Shown: in pieces, positions 18,391-26,486 of the stretch
Position numbering within the stretch: position 1 is the stretch's first letter
Layout: each line of letters begins with the position of its first letter
NCBI RefSeq assembly: GCF_013697085.1
Contig: NZ_JACEFT010000022.1
Coordinates: forward strand, 1-64,000
Direction: 5' to 3'
Source: Billgrantia kenyensis
GTDB taxonomy: Bacteria; Pseudomonadota; Gammaproteobacteria; Pseudomonadales; Halomonadaceae
DNA: 64,000 nucleotides
The notes under the pieces: model-generated
The model's database searches: none
The model's input: only the letters and a program-made list of their open reading frames with translations
Told to the model about the DNA's origin: nothing
Program-made: the position numbers and the translations under genes

Positions 18391-19433
18391 GTCACGAACT
18401 GACCCTGCAACTGCTCGACACCCATGCCGGCGGCGACGTCAGCCGGATCGTGATTGGCGGCATCGACTCGCTGCCCGGCGATACCGTGCGCCAGCAGATG
18501 GAGTACCTGGAGAATGACGCCGACGGCCTGCGCAAGCTGCTGCTCGGCGAGCCCTACGGTATTCCCGAGATGTCGGTGGATCTGATCGTGCCCGCCTGCG
18601 ACCCGCGAGCTCAGATGGGCTACATCATCATGGAGGTGATGGGCTACCCGATCTATTCCGGTTCCAACACCATCTGCACCGCCACGGCGCTGCTCGAAAC
18701 CGGGCTGATTCCCAAGCGCGAGGGCATCCAGCACTTCACGCTGGAATCCCCCGCGGGGCTGGTGCAGATCGAGGCGCGGGTGGAGAACGGCGTGGTGGAG
18801 GCGATCACCTGCGGCGGTTTACCGAGCTACATCGACACCCACCGGGCCACCATCCACGTGCCCGAGGTGGGAGACGTGACCTACAGCATCGCCTACAGCG
18901 GCGGCTTCTACGCCCTGGTGGATGCCGCCGAACTCGGCTTCTCGCTCAAGCGCGAGGAGGAGCGGGCGCTGGCGGAGTGCGCCCACCGCATCGTCGAAGC
19001 AATCCAGGCTCATAGTGGCTTCTCCCACTACACCCTCGGCGACGTGGGGCCACTGCCATTCCTGCACTTCATGGGGCCGGTTGAGCAGATCGCCGACGAC
19101 TTCTACCGCTCGCGCTCGGCGACCTACGTGCATCCCGGCGTGATCTGTCGCAGCACCACCGGTACCGGCACCTCGGCGCGGCTGGCATTGATGCACTATG
19201 AGGGCACCATCAAGCCCGGTGATCGACTGGAAACCGTCTCGCTGCGCGAGACCGGCTTCATCGGCCAGTTCGTCGAAGCCCGCGAGGCCGGCGGCAAGCA
19301 CCAGGTGGTGGAGAACACCATCACCGGCAAGAGCTACGTGCTGGCGCGCTCGGAGATCGTGGTCAACTGCGACGACCCGATGGTCGACTGCAGTGGGGTT
19401 CACCACATCCTCAGCAGCCGCTATCAGTCATAG
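18387..19433 (+). CDS. Proline racemase superfamily protein with Ser/Thr at the catalytic cysteine positions
   Basis: The 348-residue protein has the family's N-terminal DTHAGGD (residues 11-17), the GLPSYID region and the GTGTSAR loop (259-264). In proline racemase two Cys act as acid/base. Here the first (usually in MCGHxTI) aligns with Ser91 in SGSNTI and the second (in CGTGTSA) with Thr258 in STTGTGTSA. Hydroxyproline dehydratases have Cys/Thr and some epimerases Ser/Cys; Ser/Thr together suggests another chemistry or loss of racemase activity. It is coupled to the MDR oxidoreductase upstream. Its end overlaps the convergent ion-channel-like gene by 10 bp. Confidence 0.85.
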   Translation: MSHELTLQLLDTHAGGDVSRIVIGGIDSLPGDTVRQQMEYLENDADGLRKLLLGEPYGIPEMSVDLIVPACDPRAQMGYIIMEVMGYPIYSGSNTICTATALLETGLIPKREGIQHFTLESPAGLVQIEARVENGVVEAITCGGLPSYIDTHRATIHVPEVGDVTYSIAYSGGFYALVDAAELGFSLKREEERALAECAHRIVEAIQAHSGFSHYTLGDVGPLPFLHFMGPVEQIADDFYRSRSATYVHPGVICRSTTGTGTSARLALMHYEGTIKPGDRLETVSLRETGFIGQFVEAREAGGKHQVVENTITGKSYVLARSEIVVNCDDPMVDCSGVHHILSSRYQS

Positions 19434-20428
19434 CGGCGTCGCCACTGCTTGATGGCGATCTGCTCCTTGACCAGCTCCAGCATGTCGACGAGCACCTGCT
19501 CGGTCACCCGATCGGTGTGCTCGTCGACCTGCAGCCAGGTGTCGAAGCCGCTGTCGGCCAGGCGCTCCACCAGGGCGGTGAACTCCGGCGAGCGCAGCCC
19601 CTCCATGGCCTCGTTGACCAGGCGGCAGGCCAGGTCGCGCAGACTCGACTCCAGGCTGCGGGCCAGGCTGTCGCCCATGGGCAGGCGCCGCAGGCGCTTG
19701 ATCTCCTGGCTCTCCGCCACGGTGCGGCCCACCAGGGAGCCGACGTAGTGCATGGTCTCGGCACGGTTGCGTGCATAGGCGTTTCCGGCCATCTCCTCGA
19801 GCCGCCTCGAGAGCTCATGTATCAGCTGTTGCTTGCGCGGCATCACGACCTCGTCGACGACCTTCGTCGACAGTGAGTCGCTGGAGCGGATCTGTTCCTG
19901 CATGTTGCCCAGCAGGCGGATAGCTACGCGATCGGAGAGCTCCTCGAAGAAGATGTCGTAGTACTTGGCGTAGACGGCGTAGAGCTGCCAGCGGCGTACG
20001 TCGATCAGCCCCAGCCGCTGCAGGCGGGCCAGCAAGGAAATAACGCGCAGGATACGCAGCAGGCGGAAGCCCCCCACCGGGATGCAGCCGAGTACGTCGT
20101 ACCAGTGCACGAAGGGGTAGAAGAACCAGCGGTGGTAGCGCCGCTCGGCGATGGCCACCGCCCAGCCCAGCAGTACGTCGAACACGAAGATGGCGACGAA
20201 CACCAGGTCGATCTCGACGAAGTTGTCATGGATATGGCGATCGTAGGCACCGTGAAGGCCCGGAGCGACGGCGGCGAAGGCGTCGTTGAGCGGGCCGAGC
20301 AGGAACAGCGCGTCGAACAGCAGCAGCGCCAGGTTGGCGACCACCAGTACGATGATCAGCAGGTCCCACACCAGGTGCAGGCGCTCCAGCCCTGGGCTCA
20401 GCGGGCGCGAGACTCTTCTCGACGGCAT
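19424..20428 (-). CDS. Ion-transport-like membrane protein with S4-type helix and no pore
   Basis: In this 334-residue protein four hydrophobic segments are visible before residue 150. The fourth is S4-like, with Arg at every third position (FRLLRILRVISLLARLQR, about residues 120-137). This resembles the voltage-sensor half of the ion_trans family. No S5-P-loop-S6 pore follows. The C-terminal half, about 180 residues, is soluble, charged and helical. It could be a pore-less voltage-sensor protein or a uniformly annotated ion transporter family protein of unknown function. Monocistronic, convergent with the racemase-family gene. Confidence 0.7.
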   Translation of the reverse strand: MPSRRVSRPLSPGLERLHLVWDLLIIVLVVANLALLLFDALFLLGPLNDAFAAVAPGLHGAYDRHIHDNFVEIDLVFVAIFVFDVLLGWAVAIAERRYHRWFFYPFVHWYDVLGCIPVGGFRLLRILRVISLLARLQRLGLIDVRRWQLYAVYAKYYDIFFEELSDRVAIRLLGNMQEQIRSSDSLSTKVVDEVVMPRKQQLIHELSRRLEEMAGNAYARNRAETMHYVGSLVGRTVAESQEIKRLRRLPMGDSLARSLESSLRDLACRLVNEAMEGLRSPEFTALVERLADSGFDTWLQVDEHTDRVTEQVLVDMLELVKEQIAIKQWRRRYD

Positions 20429-20478
20429 GTCGGCTCCTTGTACGGCGTTTAGGCTGAAGCCTAGCAGCCATTCGTTCC

Positions 20479-20892
20479 CTAGAGCTTTACCTTGCCGCGC
20501 AGCGCCTTGGTCTGCCCCTTCTGGGCCTTGCGGTCCATCCGCTTGCGGCGTGCCGCCTTGCTCGGTTTGGTCGGCTTGCGCGCCTTGCGTGTCTTCACCG
20601 CTTCCTGAATCAGCGTCTTGAGCCGCTCCAGGGCGTCTTCACGGTTCTGTTCGAAGGTGCGAAAGCTCTGTGCCTTGAGCACTACCACGCCCTCCTTGGT
20701 GATGCGCTGATCGGAAAGCGCCAGCAGCCGCTCCTTGTAGAAGGGCGGCAGGCTCGAGGCGTGGATGTCGAAGCGCAGGTGAACCGCGGAGGCCACCTTG
20801 TTGACGTTCTGGCCGCCTGCGCCCTGGGCACGTATCTGGCTGATCTCGATCTCGTTGTCGGCCAGTTCCACGCTATTGGAGAGTCGCAGCAT
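20479..20892 (-). CDS. arfB: Alternative ribosome-rescue factor ArfB (YaeJ), peptidyl-tRNA hydrolase
   Basis: A 137-residue protein with the release-factor catalytic loop (RAQGAGGQNVNK, GGQ at residues 26-28) and a basic Lys/Arg-rich tail (about residues 100-137). ArfB inserts that tail into the empty mRNA channel of stalled ribosomes and hydrolyses the peptidyl-tRNA. It lacks the codon-recognition domains of RF1/RF2, as expected. The ATG at 20892 follows AGGAAG; the frame extends upstream only from a TTG. It is downstream of the AmpR-type regulator on the same strand, with a 42-bp gap. Confidence 0.93.
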   Translation of the reverse strand: MLRLSNSVELADNEIEISQIRAQGAGGQNVNKVASAVHLRFDIHASSLPPFYKERLLALSDQRITKEGVVVLKAQSFRTFEQNREDALERLKTLIQEAVKTRKARKPTKPSKAARRKRMDRKAQKGQTKALRGKVKL

Positions 20893-20934
20893 GTCGGCTT
20901 CCTGCGGTGATTGGTGAGAGAGCTGCAACGTGGG

Positions 20935-21828
20935 CTAGGCCTCGCTGCCGTAGGCCAAGCGTACCTCTTCGAGCAGCCAGTTGGCGAAAGTCGTCATGAC
21001 CGTGCTGGGCTTGCGTGACTTGAGCCGCGTCAGCCAATAGCTGCCCAGCGCGGCGTGAATGTCGAACGGCTGCAGGACCTGGCTGCTGCCCAGCTGGCGG
21101 GCAAACATGCGCGGTGGCGCGAGGGCCACTCCCACGCCCTGTACGGCGGCCTCCATCATGGCCAACGAAGAGTCGAAGGTGATGCCGCAGGGGCGCGCGG
21201 GCGGGCGGGTGATGCCTGCAGCGGTGAACCAGTGACTCCATTCGCTCTCGCGGTAGGAGCGCAGCAGGGTCTGGCGGAACAGGTCCGACGGCGCCCTGAG
21301 CGTTTCCGCCAGGCGCGGCGTGCACAAGGGGGAGAGCGGCGCATCGAAGAGCCGCTGAGCCTCGAGCCCGTGCCAGGCCCCATCGCCAAAGCGAATGGCG
21401 TAGTCCAACCCTTCGCTGGCCATGTCCACCCGATTGTTATGGGTTGAAATTCGCACGTCGATCAGTGGGTGCCGGACCTGAAAGCGCGCCAGGCGTGGCA
21501 GCAGCCAGCCCACCGCAAAGGTGCCCACCGCACCGATATGGAGGATGTCGCGTACTTCGCCGCCCTCGAGCCGCTCCAGCATGTCCGCCATGCGGTCGAA
21601 GGACTCCCGCATCACCGGCAGCAGCGCCTCGCCCTCGGCGGTGATCATCAATCCTCGTGGCAGGCGCTTGAACAGCGCCACGCCCAGGCGTTCTTCCAGC
21701 AGCTTGACCTGATGGCTCACCGCCGCCTGGGTCACGTTCAGTTCGTCGGCGGCGTGGGTGAAGCTCAGATGGCGTGCCGCAGCCTCGAAGGCGCGCAGGG
21801 CGTTGAGCGGCAGATAAGGTCTCGTCAT
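20935..21828 (-). CDS. ampR: AmpR-type LysR regulator
   Basis: The 297-residue protein matches AmpR over its whole length from memory of the Enterobacter and Pseudomonas proteins: LNALRAFEAAARHLSFTHAA in the helix-turn-helix, STHNNRVD, and LGSYW near the C-terminus. All residues known to matter for UDP-MurNAc-peptide sensing fall at identical numbers: Gly102, Thr103, Asp135, Ser221 and Tyr264. AmpR switches a beta-lactamase gene on when muropeptides accumulate. It is divergent from a class D beta-lactamase gene with 125 bp between them, the classic ampR/bla geometry. The family name is confident; the target is inferred. Confidence 0.88.
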   Translation of the reverse strand: MTRPYLPLNALRAFEAAARHLSFTHAADELNVTQAAVSHQVKLLEERLGVALFKRLPRGLMITAEGEALLPVMRESFDRMADMLERLEGGEVRDILHIGAVGTFAVGWLLPRLARFQVRHPLIDVRISTHNNRVDMASEGLDYAIRFGDGAWHGLEAQRLFDAPLSPLCTPRLAETLRAPSDLFRQTLLRSYRESEWSHWFTAAGITRPPARPCGITFDSSLAMMEAAVQGVGVALAPPRMFARQLGSSQVLQPFDIHAALGSYWLTRLKSRKPSTVMTTFANWLLEEVRLAYGSEA

Positions 21829-21953
21829 ATGCCCAAGCTCAGTTTATGGCTCATGCAAGATATCATGGTTTGTGCCTCTCGCCAGCCGGCCGCTACTCTG
21901 CGTTGCGACGCGTCGACTTCCCCAAGAGAACTCTACGACAAGCGAACGGAACC
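21829..21953. promoter_or_regulatory. Divergent ampR/bla control region
   Basis: The 125-bp gap between the divergent starts holds a candidate bla promoter, TTGTGC (21870-21875), 18 bp, TACTCT (21894-21899). The -35 is weak, as expected for an activator-dependent promoter. Just upstream lies an AT-richer stretch with CATG-N8-CATG (about 21853-21868), a plausible LysR-type site. No exact copy of the enterobacterial AmpR box was found. Confidence 0.4.
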
Positions 21954-22775
21954 ATGATCATCAAGAAAAAAGCCCTCAAAACATTCATGGCAGGCGCGCT
22001 GGCCTTTACGCTGGTGCCGGCCGGCGCGCTGGCCGATGCCTGGCAGGAGCGCAGCGACTGGAGCGAGATTTTCCGTACCAACGAAGCCGACGGCACCCTG
22101 CTGGTGGTCGACCAGCGCGACGGTAGCACCACAACGCTGGTACACAATGGCGAGCGGGCCCGGGAGCGCTTCGTTCCGGCTTCCACGTTCAAGATTCCGC
22201 ATACCCTGTTCGCTCTGGATGCCGGCGTGGCAGAGGATGAGTTCCAGGTCTTTGCCTGGGACGGCGTCGAGCGCAGCATTCCCCAGTGGAATGCCGATCA
22301 GGACTTGCGCTCTGGCATGCGTAGCTCAGTGGTGTGGCTCTACCAGCAGTTCGCCCGCGACATAGGCGAGGAGCGTGAACGCCACTATCTGGAAGCGATC
22401 GATTATGGCAATGCCGAGATCGGTGACGATCTGGAAAACTTCTGGCTCGACGGAGGCAGGCTGGAAGTTTCCGCCGAGGAGCAGATCGCATTCCTCGAGC
22501 GTCTCTACCGCAACGAGCTGCCCTTCGACGAGGCCGACCAGCGTCTGGTCAAGGATCTGATGATCACCGCTGCCGGCAGCGACTGGATAGTGCGCGGCAA
22601 GACCGGCTGGAGCGGCCAGCTAGGCTGGTGGGTGGGCTGGGTGGAGCACCCCAACGGCCCGGTGTTCTTCGCTCTCAACATGGAAACTCCCAACCGCATG
22701 GCCGACCTGCCCAAACGCCAGGGTATCGTCGACGAGGCGTTACGCACCATCGAGGCACTGCCGCCGGCGAGCTGA
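21954..22775 (+). CDS. Class D (OXA-type) beta-lactamase
   Basis: A 273-residue exported serine beta-lactamase with all class D motifs at almost canonical spacing: STFK (77-80, nucleophile and carbamylated Lys), SVV (125-127), YGN (151-153) and KTG (216-218). The signal peptide ends near ALADA. The ATG at 21954 is chosen because it starts a good signal peptide (MIIKKKALKTF); the frame is open further upstream without one. It hydrolyses beta-lactams in the periplasm. The divergent AmpR-type gene suggests induction by cell-wall fragments. Spectrum cannot be told from sequence. Confidence 0.92.
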   Translation: MIIKKKALKTFMAGALAFTLVPAGALADAWQERSDWSEIFRTNEADGTLLVVDQRDGSTTTLVHNGERARERFVPASTFKIPHTLFALDAGVAEDEFQVFAWDGVERSIPQWNADQDLRSGMRSSVVWLYQQFARDIGEERERHYLEAIDYGNAEIGDDLENFWLDGGRLEVSAEEQIAFLERLYRNELPFDEADQRLVKDLMITAAGSDWIVRGKTGWSGQLGWWVGWVEHPNGPVFFALNMETPNRMADLPKRQGIVDEALRTIEALPPAS

Positions 22776-22792
22776 TCGCGCTTGCCCAGGGG

Positions 22793-22822
22793 GCCGCTCC
22801 GCGCTCGTTGCGGGGCGGCTTT
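22793..22822. terminator. Intrinsic terminator between convergent bla and DUF1499 genes
   Basis: A 10-bp GC-rich stem (22793-22802 with 22810-22819, one G-U pair), a 7-base loop and a short TTT at 22820-22822. It lies between the convergent beta-lactamase and DUF1499 genes and may serve both directions, mainly the plus strand. Confidence 0.7.
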
Positions 22823-22827
22823 CGAAC

Positions 22828-23595
22828 TCAGTCGAGGCGTCGCTCGACGGCCGCGAAGTAGTCGCGAATGCGTGCCGCATTGGCGCCGACGTCGCCGCGT
22901 CCCAGACGCGAGGCCGAGCGCACGTCGATGCGGGTGCCGTCATCGGTCTCGCTCAGGCGGATCACCACGTCGTCCTTGAAACCGAACCAGGTAGTGGTGT
23001 CGGTGGCTTCGATCTGGGTCAGCGAGTTATGGGCGATTTCCCAGCCCATGTCCAGCGCCGCTGCCTCGGCCACGTCGCGGGCAAAGCCCAGCGGCAGGTC
23101 GAGGATGACCGGCTGGATATCGGGGTAGGCCTCGTGCTGTTGGCGCGCCACGGCTTCGCCAGGGTACTCCACGGCGTTGGGGGCAGCCTCGCGGGCTGCC
23201 GCCAAGGTTTCGAAGGCGGGTGGGTTCTCGGTATCGGTGGTGATGTCGTGGATTGGCGGAGCATGCTGCGCACGCTGCCAGTGCAGCCAGGGTACGGCGA
23301 GCATGGCGGCGGTGGCGACCACCACCACTCCGCCGATCAGCGCCGGCTGCAGGCGCCGGCAGAAGGTCGCGGCGATCAGCGCCAGCAGCCCTAGTGTTGC
23401 GGCGCCAGCGGACAGATAGACACCACGGCGCAGCATGTCGAAGGCGCTGCCGAGGGGCAACAGCTCCAGGCGATAGGCCGGCCCGGCACCGGCCAGCAGC
23501 AAGGCGGCCAGCAGCAGCACCAGCAGACTGAACCAGGCAAGGCGGGGCAACCATCGGCCACCACGTGGACGGCGCTGATGGTCTCGCAGGGTCAT
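22828..23595 (-). CDS. DUF1499 family membrane protein
   Basis: A 255-residue protein with three N-terminal membrane segments (about residues 15-37, 55-78 and 82-103), then a soluble DUF1499 domain from about residue 113. Recognisable parts are PPIHDITTDTENPP, TTWFGFKDDVVIRL and DVRSASRLGRGDVGANA. Function is unknown for the family. It is convergent with the beta-lactamase and divergent from the BCCT gene. Confidence 0.85.
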   Translation of the reverse strand: MTLRDHQRRPRGGRWLPRLAWFSLLVLLLAALLLAGAGPAYRLELLPLGSAFDMLRRGVYLSAGAATLGLLALIAATFCRRLQPALIGGVVVVATAAMLAVPWLHWQRAQHAPPIHDITTDTENPPAFETLAAAREAAPNAVEYPGEAVARQQHEAYPDIQPVILDLPLGFARDVAEAAALDMGWEIAHNSLTQIEATDTTTWFGFKDDVVIRLSETDDGTRIDVRSASRLGRGDVGANAARIRDYFAAVERRLD

Positions 23596-23792
23596 GACTC
23601 TTTCCTTCTCTCAGTGAAGCGATACTTACAGCATATCTGCTTGGGCGGAGAGTTGCCGTACAGCCACTTGCATTTCGCAACATCACAGCCGCTCATGGCT
23701 GCTATCGTTTACTTAGAGCGCCTGCCTCTGGGCCAGACGCGGGAGCTACCCATCGGTGCTTGGATGCGCCGCTTCTCCAGGAGGCAACGGAT

Positions 23793-25376
23793 ATGCCGAC
23801 TCGCTCCGATTCCGACCGCTATGGGAGTTCGCGGCGCCACAATCTGCTTGGTGTACCCGTCCACCGAGCGGTTTTCCTCACCTCCGCCACTGCGATTCTG
23901 CTACTGGTGATTGCCGGGGCCGTCGTGCCCGATCGTCTGCAGGCTGGGGCCGAGATCGTGCAGGATGCCATCTCGGAGAACCTCGGCTGGTTCTACCTGC
24001 TATCGATGAATGTCTTTCTCATCCTGGCGCTCTATCTGATCTTCAGCCGCTACGGCAGCGTCAGGCTCGGCGGCGAGGACGAGCGCCCCGAGTTCTCCAG
24101 TTGGGGCTGGTTCTCGATGCTGTTCGCCGCCGGCACCGGCGTGGGGCTGCTGTTCTACGGTGTGGCCGAGCCGGTCTCCTTCTTTGCCGACCCACCCTTC
24201 GGCGAGGCCGAAACCGAGGAGGCGGCGAGCGATGCGCTGGTGCACAGCTATTTCCACTGGGGGCTGCATGGCTGGTCGATGTACGGTCTGGTGGGGCTCG
24301 CGCTATGCTACTTCTGCTACAACCGCGGCCTGCCGTTGACCATTCGTTCGGCGTTCATGCCACTGCTGGGCAAGAAGAAAGTCGAAGGACCGATCGGCAA
24401 CGGCATCGATGCCATGGCGGCTGTCGGTACGCTGATCGGCGTGGCCGTGTCGCTGGGCCTCGGGGTGCGACAGATCAATACCGGGCTCGAGCACGCCTAT
24501 GGCATCCACGACAATCTCGCCGTTCAGATTGGACTGATCGCCGGCATTACGGCAGTGGCGCTGGTGTCGGTGCTCTCCGGGCTGGCCAAGGGCATCCAGC
24601 AACTTTCGAAGCTGGCGTTGCTGATCGGCGCCGCCCTGGTGGTCTACGTGCTGCTGTTCGGACCCACCGCTTTCGTCTTCAATGCCATGCTCCAGAGCCT
24701 GGGCAACTACATCAACGAGGTTCCCAGCCGCGGCACCTTCACCGAGGCCTTCAGCGCGCCCGATGCCGAAAGCTGGCAGAACGACTGGACCCTGTTCTAC
24801 TTTGCCTGGTGGATCTCCTGGTCGCCCTTCGTGGGTCTGTTCATCGCTCGTGTGTCGCGTGGTCGCACCCTGCGGCAGTATCTTCTCGGCGTGCTGCTGG
24901 TACCTACACTCGCCTCGGTAGTGTGGCTCACGGTGATGGGCGGCTCGGCGCTCTACCGCGAGCTCTTCGAGGCGGCCGGGCTGGTCGATATCGTCGAGGA
25001 CGAGCCAGAGCTGGCCTTCTTCCTGTTCCTCGACCACTTCCAGCTGCCAGAGTGGGTCGTGACCACCAGCATGACGCTGATGATTGCCACGGTAGCGATT
25101 TTCTTCATCACCTCATCGGATTCCGGCTCGTTGATCATCGATATCATCACCTCCGGCGGTGACCCCCATCCACCCAAGACCACGCGGGTGTTCTGGGCCA
25201 CCTCGGAAGGCGTAGTGGCGTCGATCCTGCTTACTGCCGGCGGCCTCGAGGCACTGCAGGCGGTGGCTACCATTTCGGGACTGCCCTTCGTGGTCATTCT
25301 GCTCTTCATGTGTGCGGGGCTCTATCTGGGGCTGCGGCGCAACGAGAACGGCAAGGATGGTCAGGCGTCGAGCTAG
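23793..25376 (+). CDS. BCCT family betaine/choline/carnitine transporter
   Basis: A 527-residue protein with about twelve helices and the BCCT core: GVGLLFYGVAEPVSFF near residue 125, HWGLHGWSMYG near 165 and the aromatic betaine-box-like helix FAWWISWSPFVGLFIARVSRG near 345. These carriers import glycine betaine or related osmolytes with Na+ or H+ at the inner membrane. The start ATG follows AGGAGG with eight bases of spacing. The C-terminal tail is short and ends KDGQASS, unlike the long osmosensory tail of BetP, so it may not be activated by the same tail mechanism. Confidence 0.92.
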   Translation: MPTRSDSDRYGSSRRHNLLGVPVHRAVFLTSATAILLLVIAGAVVPDRLQAGAEIVQDAISENLGWFYLLSMNVFLILALYLIFSRYGSVRLGGEDERPEFSSWGWFSMLFAAGTGVGLLFYGVAEPVSFFADPPFGEAETEEAASDALVHSYFHWGLHGWSMYGLVGLALCYFCYNRGLPLTIRSAFMPLLGKKKVEGPIGNGIDAMAAVGTLIGVAVSLGLGVRQINTGLEHAYGIHDNLAVQIGLIAGITAVALVSVLSGLAKGIQQLSKLALLIGAALVVYVLLFGPTAFVFNAMLQSLGNYINEVPSRGTFTEAFSAPDAESWQNDWTLFYFAWWISWSPFVGLFIARVSRGRTLRQYLLGVLLVPTLASVVWLTVMGGSALYRELFEAAGLVDIVEDEPELAFFLFLDHFQLPEWVVTTSMTLMIATVAIFFITSSDSGSLIIDIITSGGDPHPPKTTRVFWATSEGVVASILLTAGGLEALQAVATISGLPFVVILLFMCAGLYLGLRRNENGKDGQASS

Positions 25377-25482
25377 GCCTCGTGCGAGCCCATCCCCGCG
25401 CTCGGCTTGACGCCTGCCCACATCGGAGCCAGCTTGAAAGACAAGGGAAGTCAGCGAAATGGTGACGCCAAGGAGGCATGCA

Positions 25483-25959
25483 ATGAGCCGTTATCATCGA
25501 CATCGGGCCGACGAACTGGAAGAGGAGATTCGTCGCTCCCGCGCGCATCTCGACGACACTCTGCACGAGCTGGAGAGTCGCCTATCCCCGCCGAGCATCA
25601 AGCAAAGCGTCAAGCGCCACCTGCCTCGAAGCAATGGGGCCGGTGCAGGTTTTCTGCGCAACCTGGGACGTTCGATCCGCGAAAATCCCCTGCCGGTGCT
25701 GGTCACCGGTGTTGGCCTCGGTTGGCTGCTTGTCTCTCAGCTGCGCACCGGTTCTCGTGGGCAGCGGCGTGCCGACGCGTTAGCAACTGGTGCAAGGATC
25801 CCGGCTCGTCAGGAAGCGCCACAGCGCATGGTGGCCACGCACCTGGGCACCCAGCAGGGGGGTAGCCGCGTCTCGACGCATCGACCCGACGTGGTCGGCG
25901 TCGCCACGCATCTCGGCACCGGGCAGGGCTGGAGCGGTTATGTGTACCCGCAGGTATGA
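25483..25959 (+). CDS. DUF3618 family protein
   Basis: A 158-residue protein. Its first 55 residues form the DUF3618 helix (ELEEEIRRSRAHLDDTLHELESRL), followed by one membrane segment (LPVLVTGVGLGWLLVSQL, about residues 73-90) and a poorly conserved tail. The tail holds two similar stretches, VATHLGTQQGGS and VATHLGTGQGWS. The ATG at 25483 has AAGGAGG six bases upstream. DUF3618 proteins are membrane-associated and uncharacterised. Its stop overlaps the start of the CopC-like gene by 4 bp. Confidence 0.8.
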   Translation: MSRYHRHRADELEEEIRRSRAHLDDTLHELESRLSPPSIKQSVKRHLPRSNGAGAGFLRNLGRSIRENPLPVLVTGVGLGWLLVSQLRTGSRGQRRADALATGARIPARQEAPQRMVATHLGTQQGGSRVSTHRPDVVGVATHLGTGQGWSGYVYPQV

Positions 25960-26339
25960 GAGGCTTGGCCTATCGCGTCGAAAGCTCCAGGTGCATCGGG
26001 CGCTTTATCGCTCTTGCCCTCCTGCTCGGCGTAGCACCACCGCTCTGGGCTCAGGCCGAGATGGTGGCGTCGTTTCCCGAAGATGGCGCAATGCTCGAGC
26101 AGGCGCCCGAGGAGTTGACGATACGGCTCGACGAGCCGCTGCGCCTGACGCTGTTTGCAGTATCCGGGCCGGCCGGCATGGTGAAGCTGACGGAAACCTC
26201 GGAAGGCAGTCTTGAAGAGCGGCACTATGCCATACCCGAGGGACGGTTCGAGCCGGGAGAGTATCGCATCGTGTGGCGCGGTACCGCAGCGAGCGGCACG
26301 GCCTCGGCTGGCGGGTACCGGTTCGAAATCATGGAGTGA
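25956..26339 (+). CDS. CopC-like exported protein lacking the copper ligands
   Basis: This 127-residue protein has a signal peptide ending PLWAQA and a CopC beta-sandwich (FPEDGAMLEQAPEELTIRLDEPL, GEYRIVWRGTA, GGYRFEI). In copper-binding CopC the mature N-terminus begins with His and a later DxH-type motif completes the site. Here the mature start is EMVAS and the second position reads SGTASAGG, so both ligand sites are gone. It overlaps the DUF3618 stop (ATGA) and is likely co-translated with it. A ligand-bearing paralog is at 30341. Confidence 0.8.
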   Translation: MRGLAYRVESSRCIGRFIALALLLGVAPPLWAQAEMVASFPEDGAMLEQAPEELTIRLDEPLRLTLFAVSGPAGMVKLTETSEGSLEERHYAIPEGRFEPGEYRIVWRGTAASGTASAGGYRFEIME

Positions 26340-26486
26340 GCCGGACGGGCCAATGCGCTTGGCGAGAATTGCCCGAAGCGTACGCAAGTTGCCGAATTTC
26401 AATGTTTCGTTGCGCTGCGTTTCTGGAGCTGTGGAGATCTCGTTGCATATCTTGACGGTATGGGGGCCTACCAAGGAGGACGTACG

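Noticed and set aside
25810-25950. Possible DNA repeat array in the DUF3618 gene tail
   Set aside because: Only two short similar stretches (VATHLGTxQG) exist within the coding sequence; not a CRISPR or tandem array.
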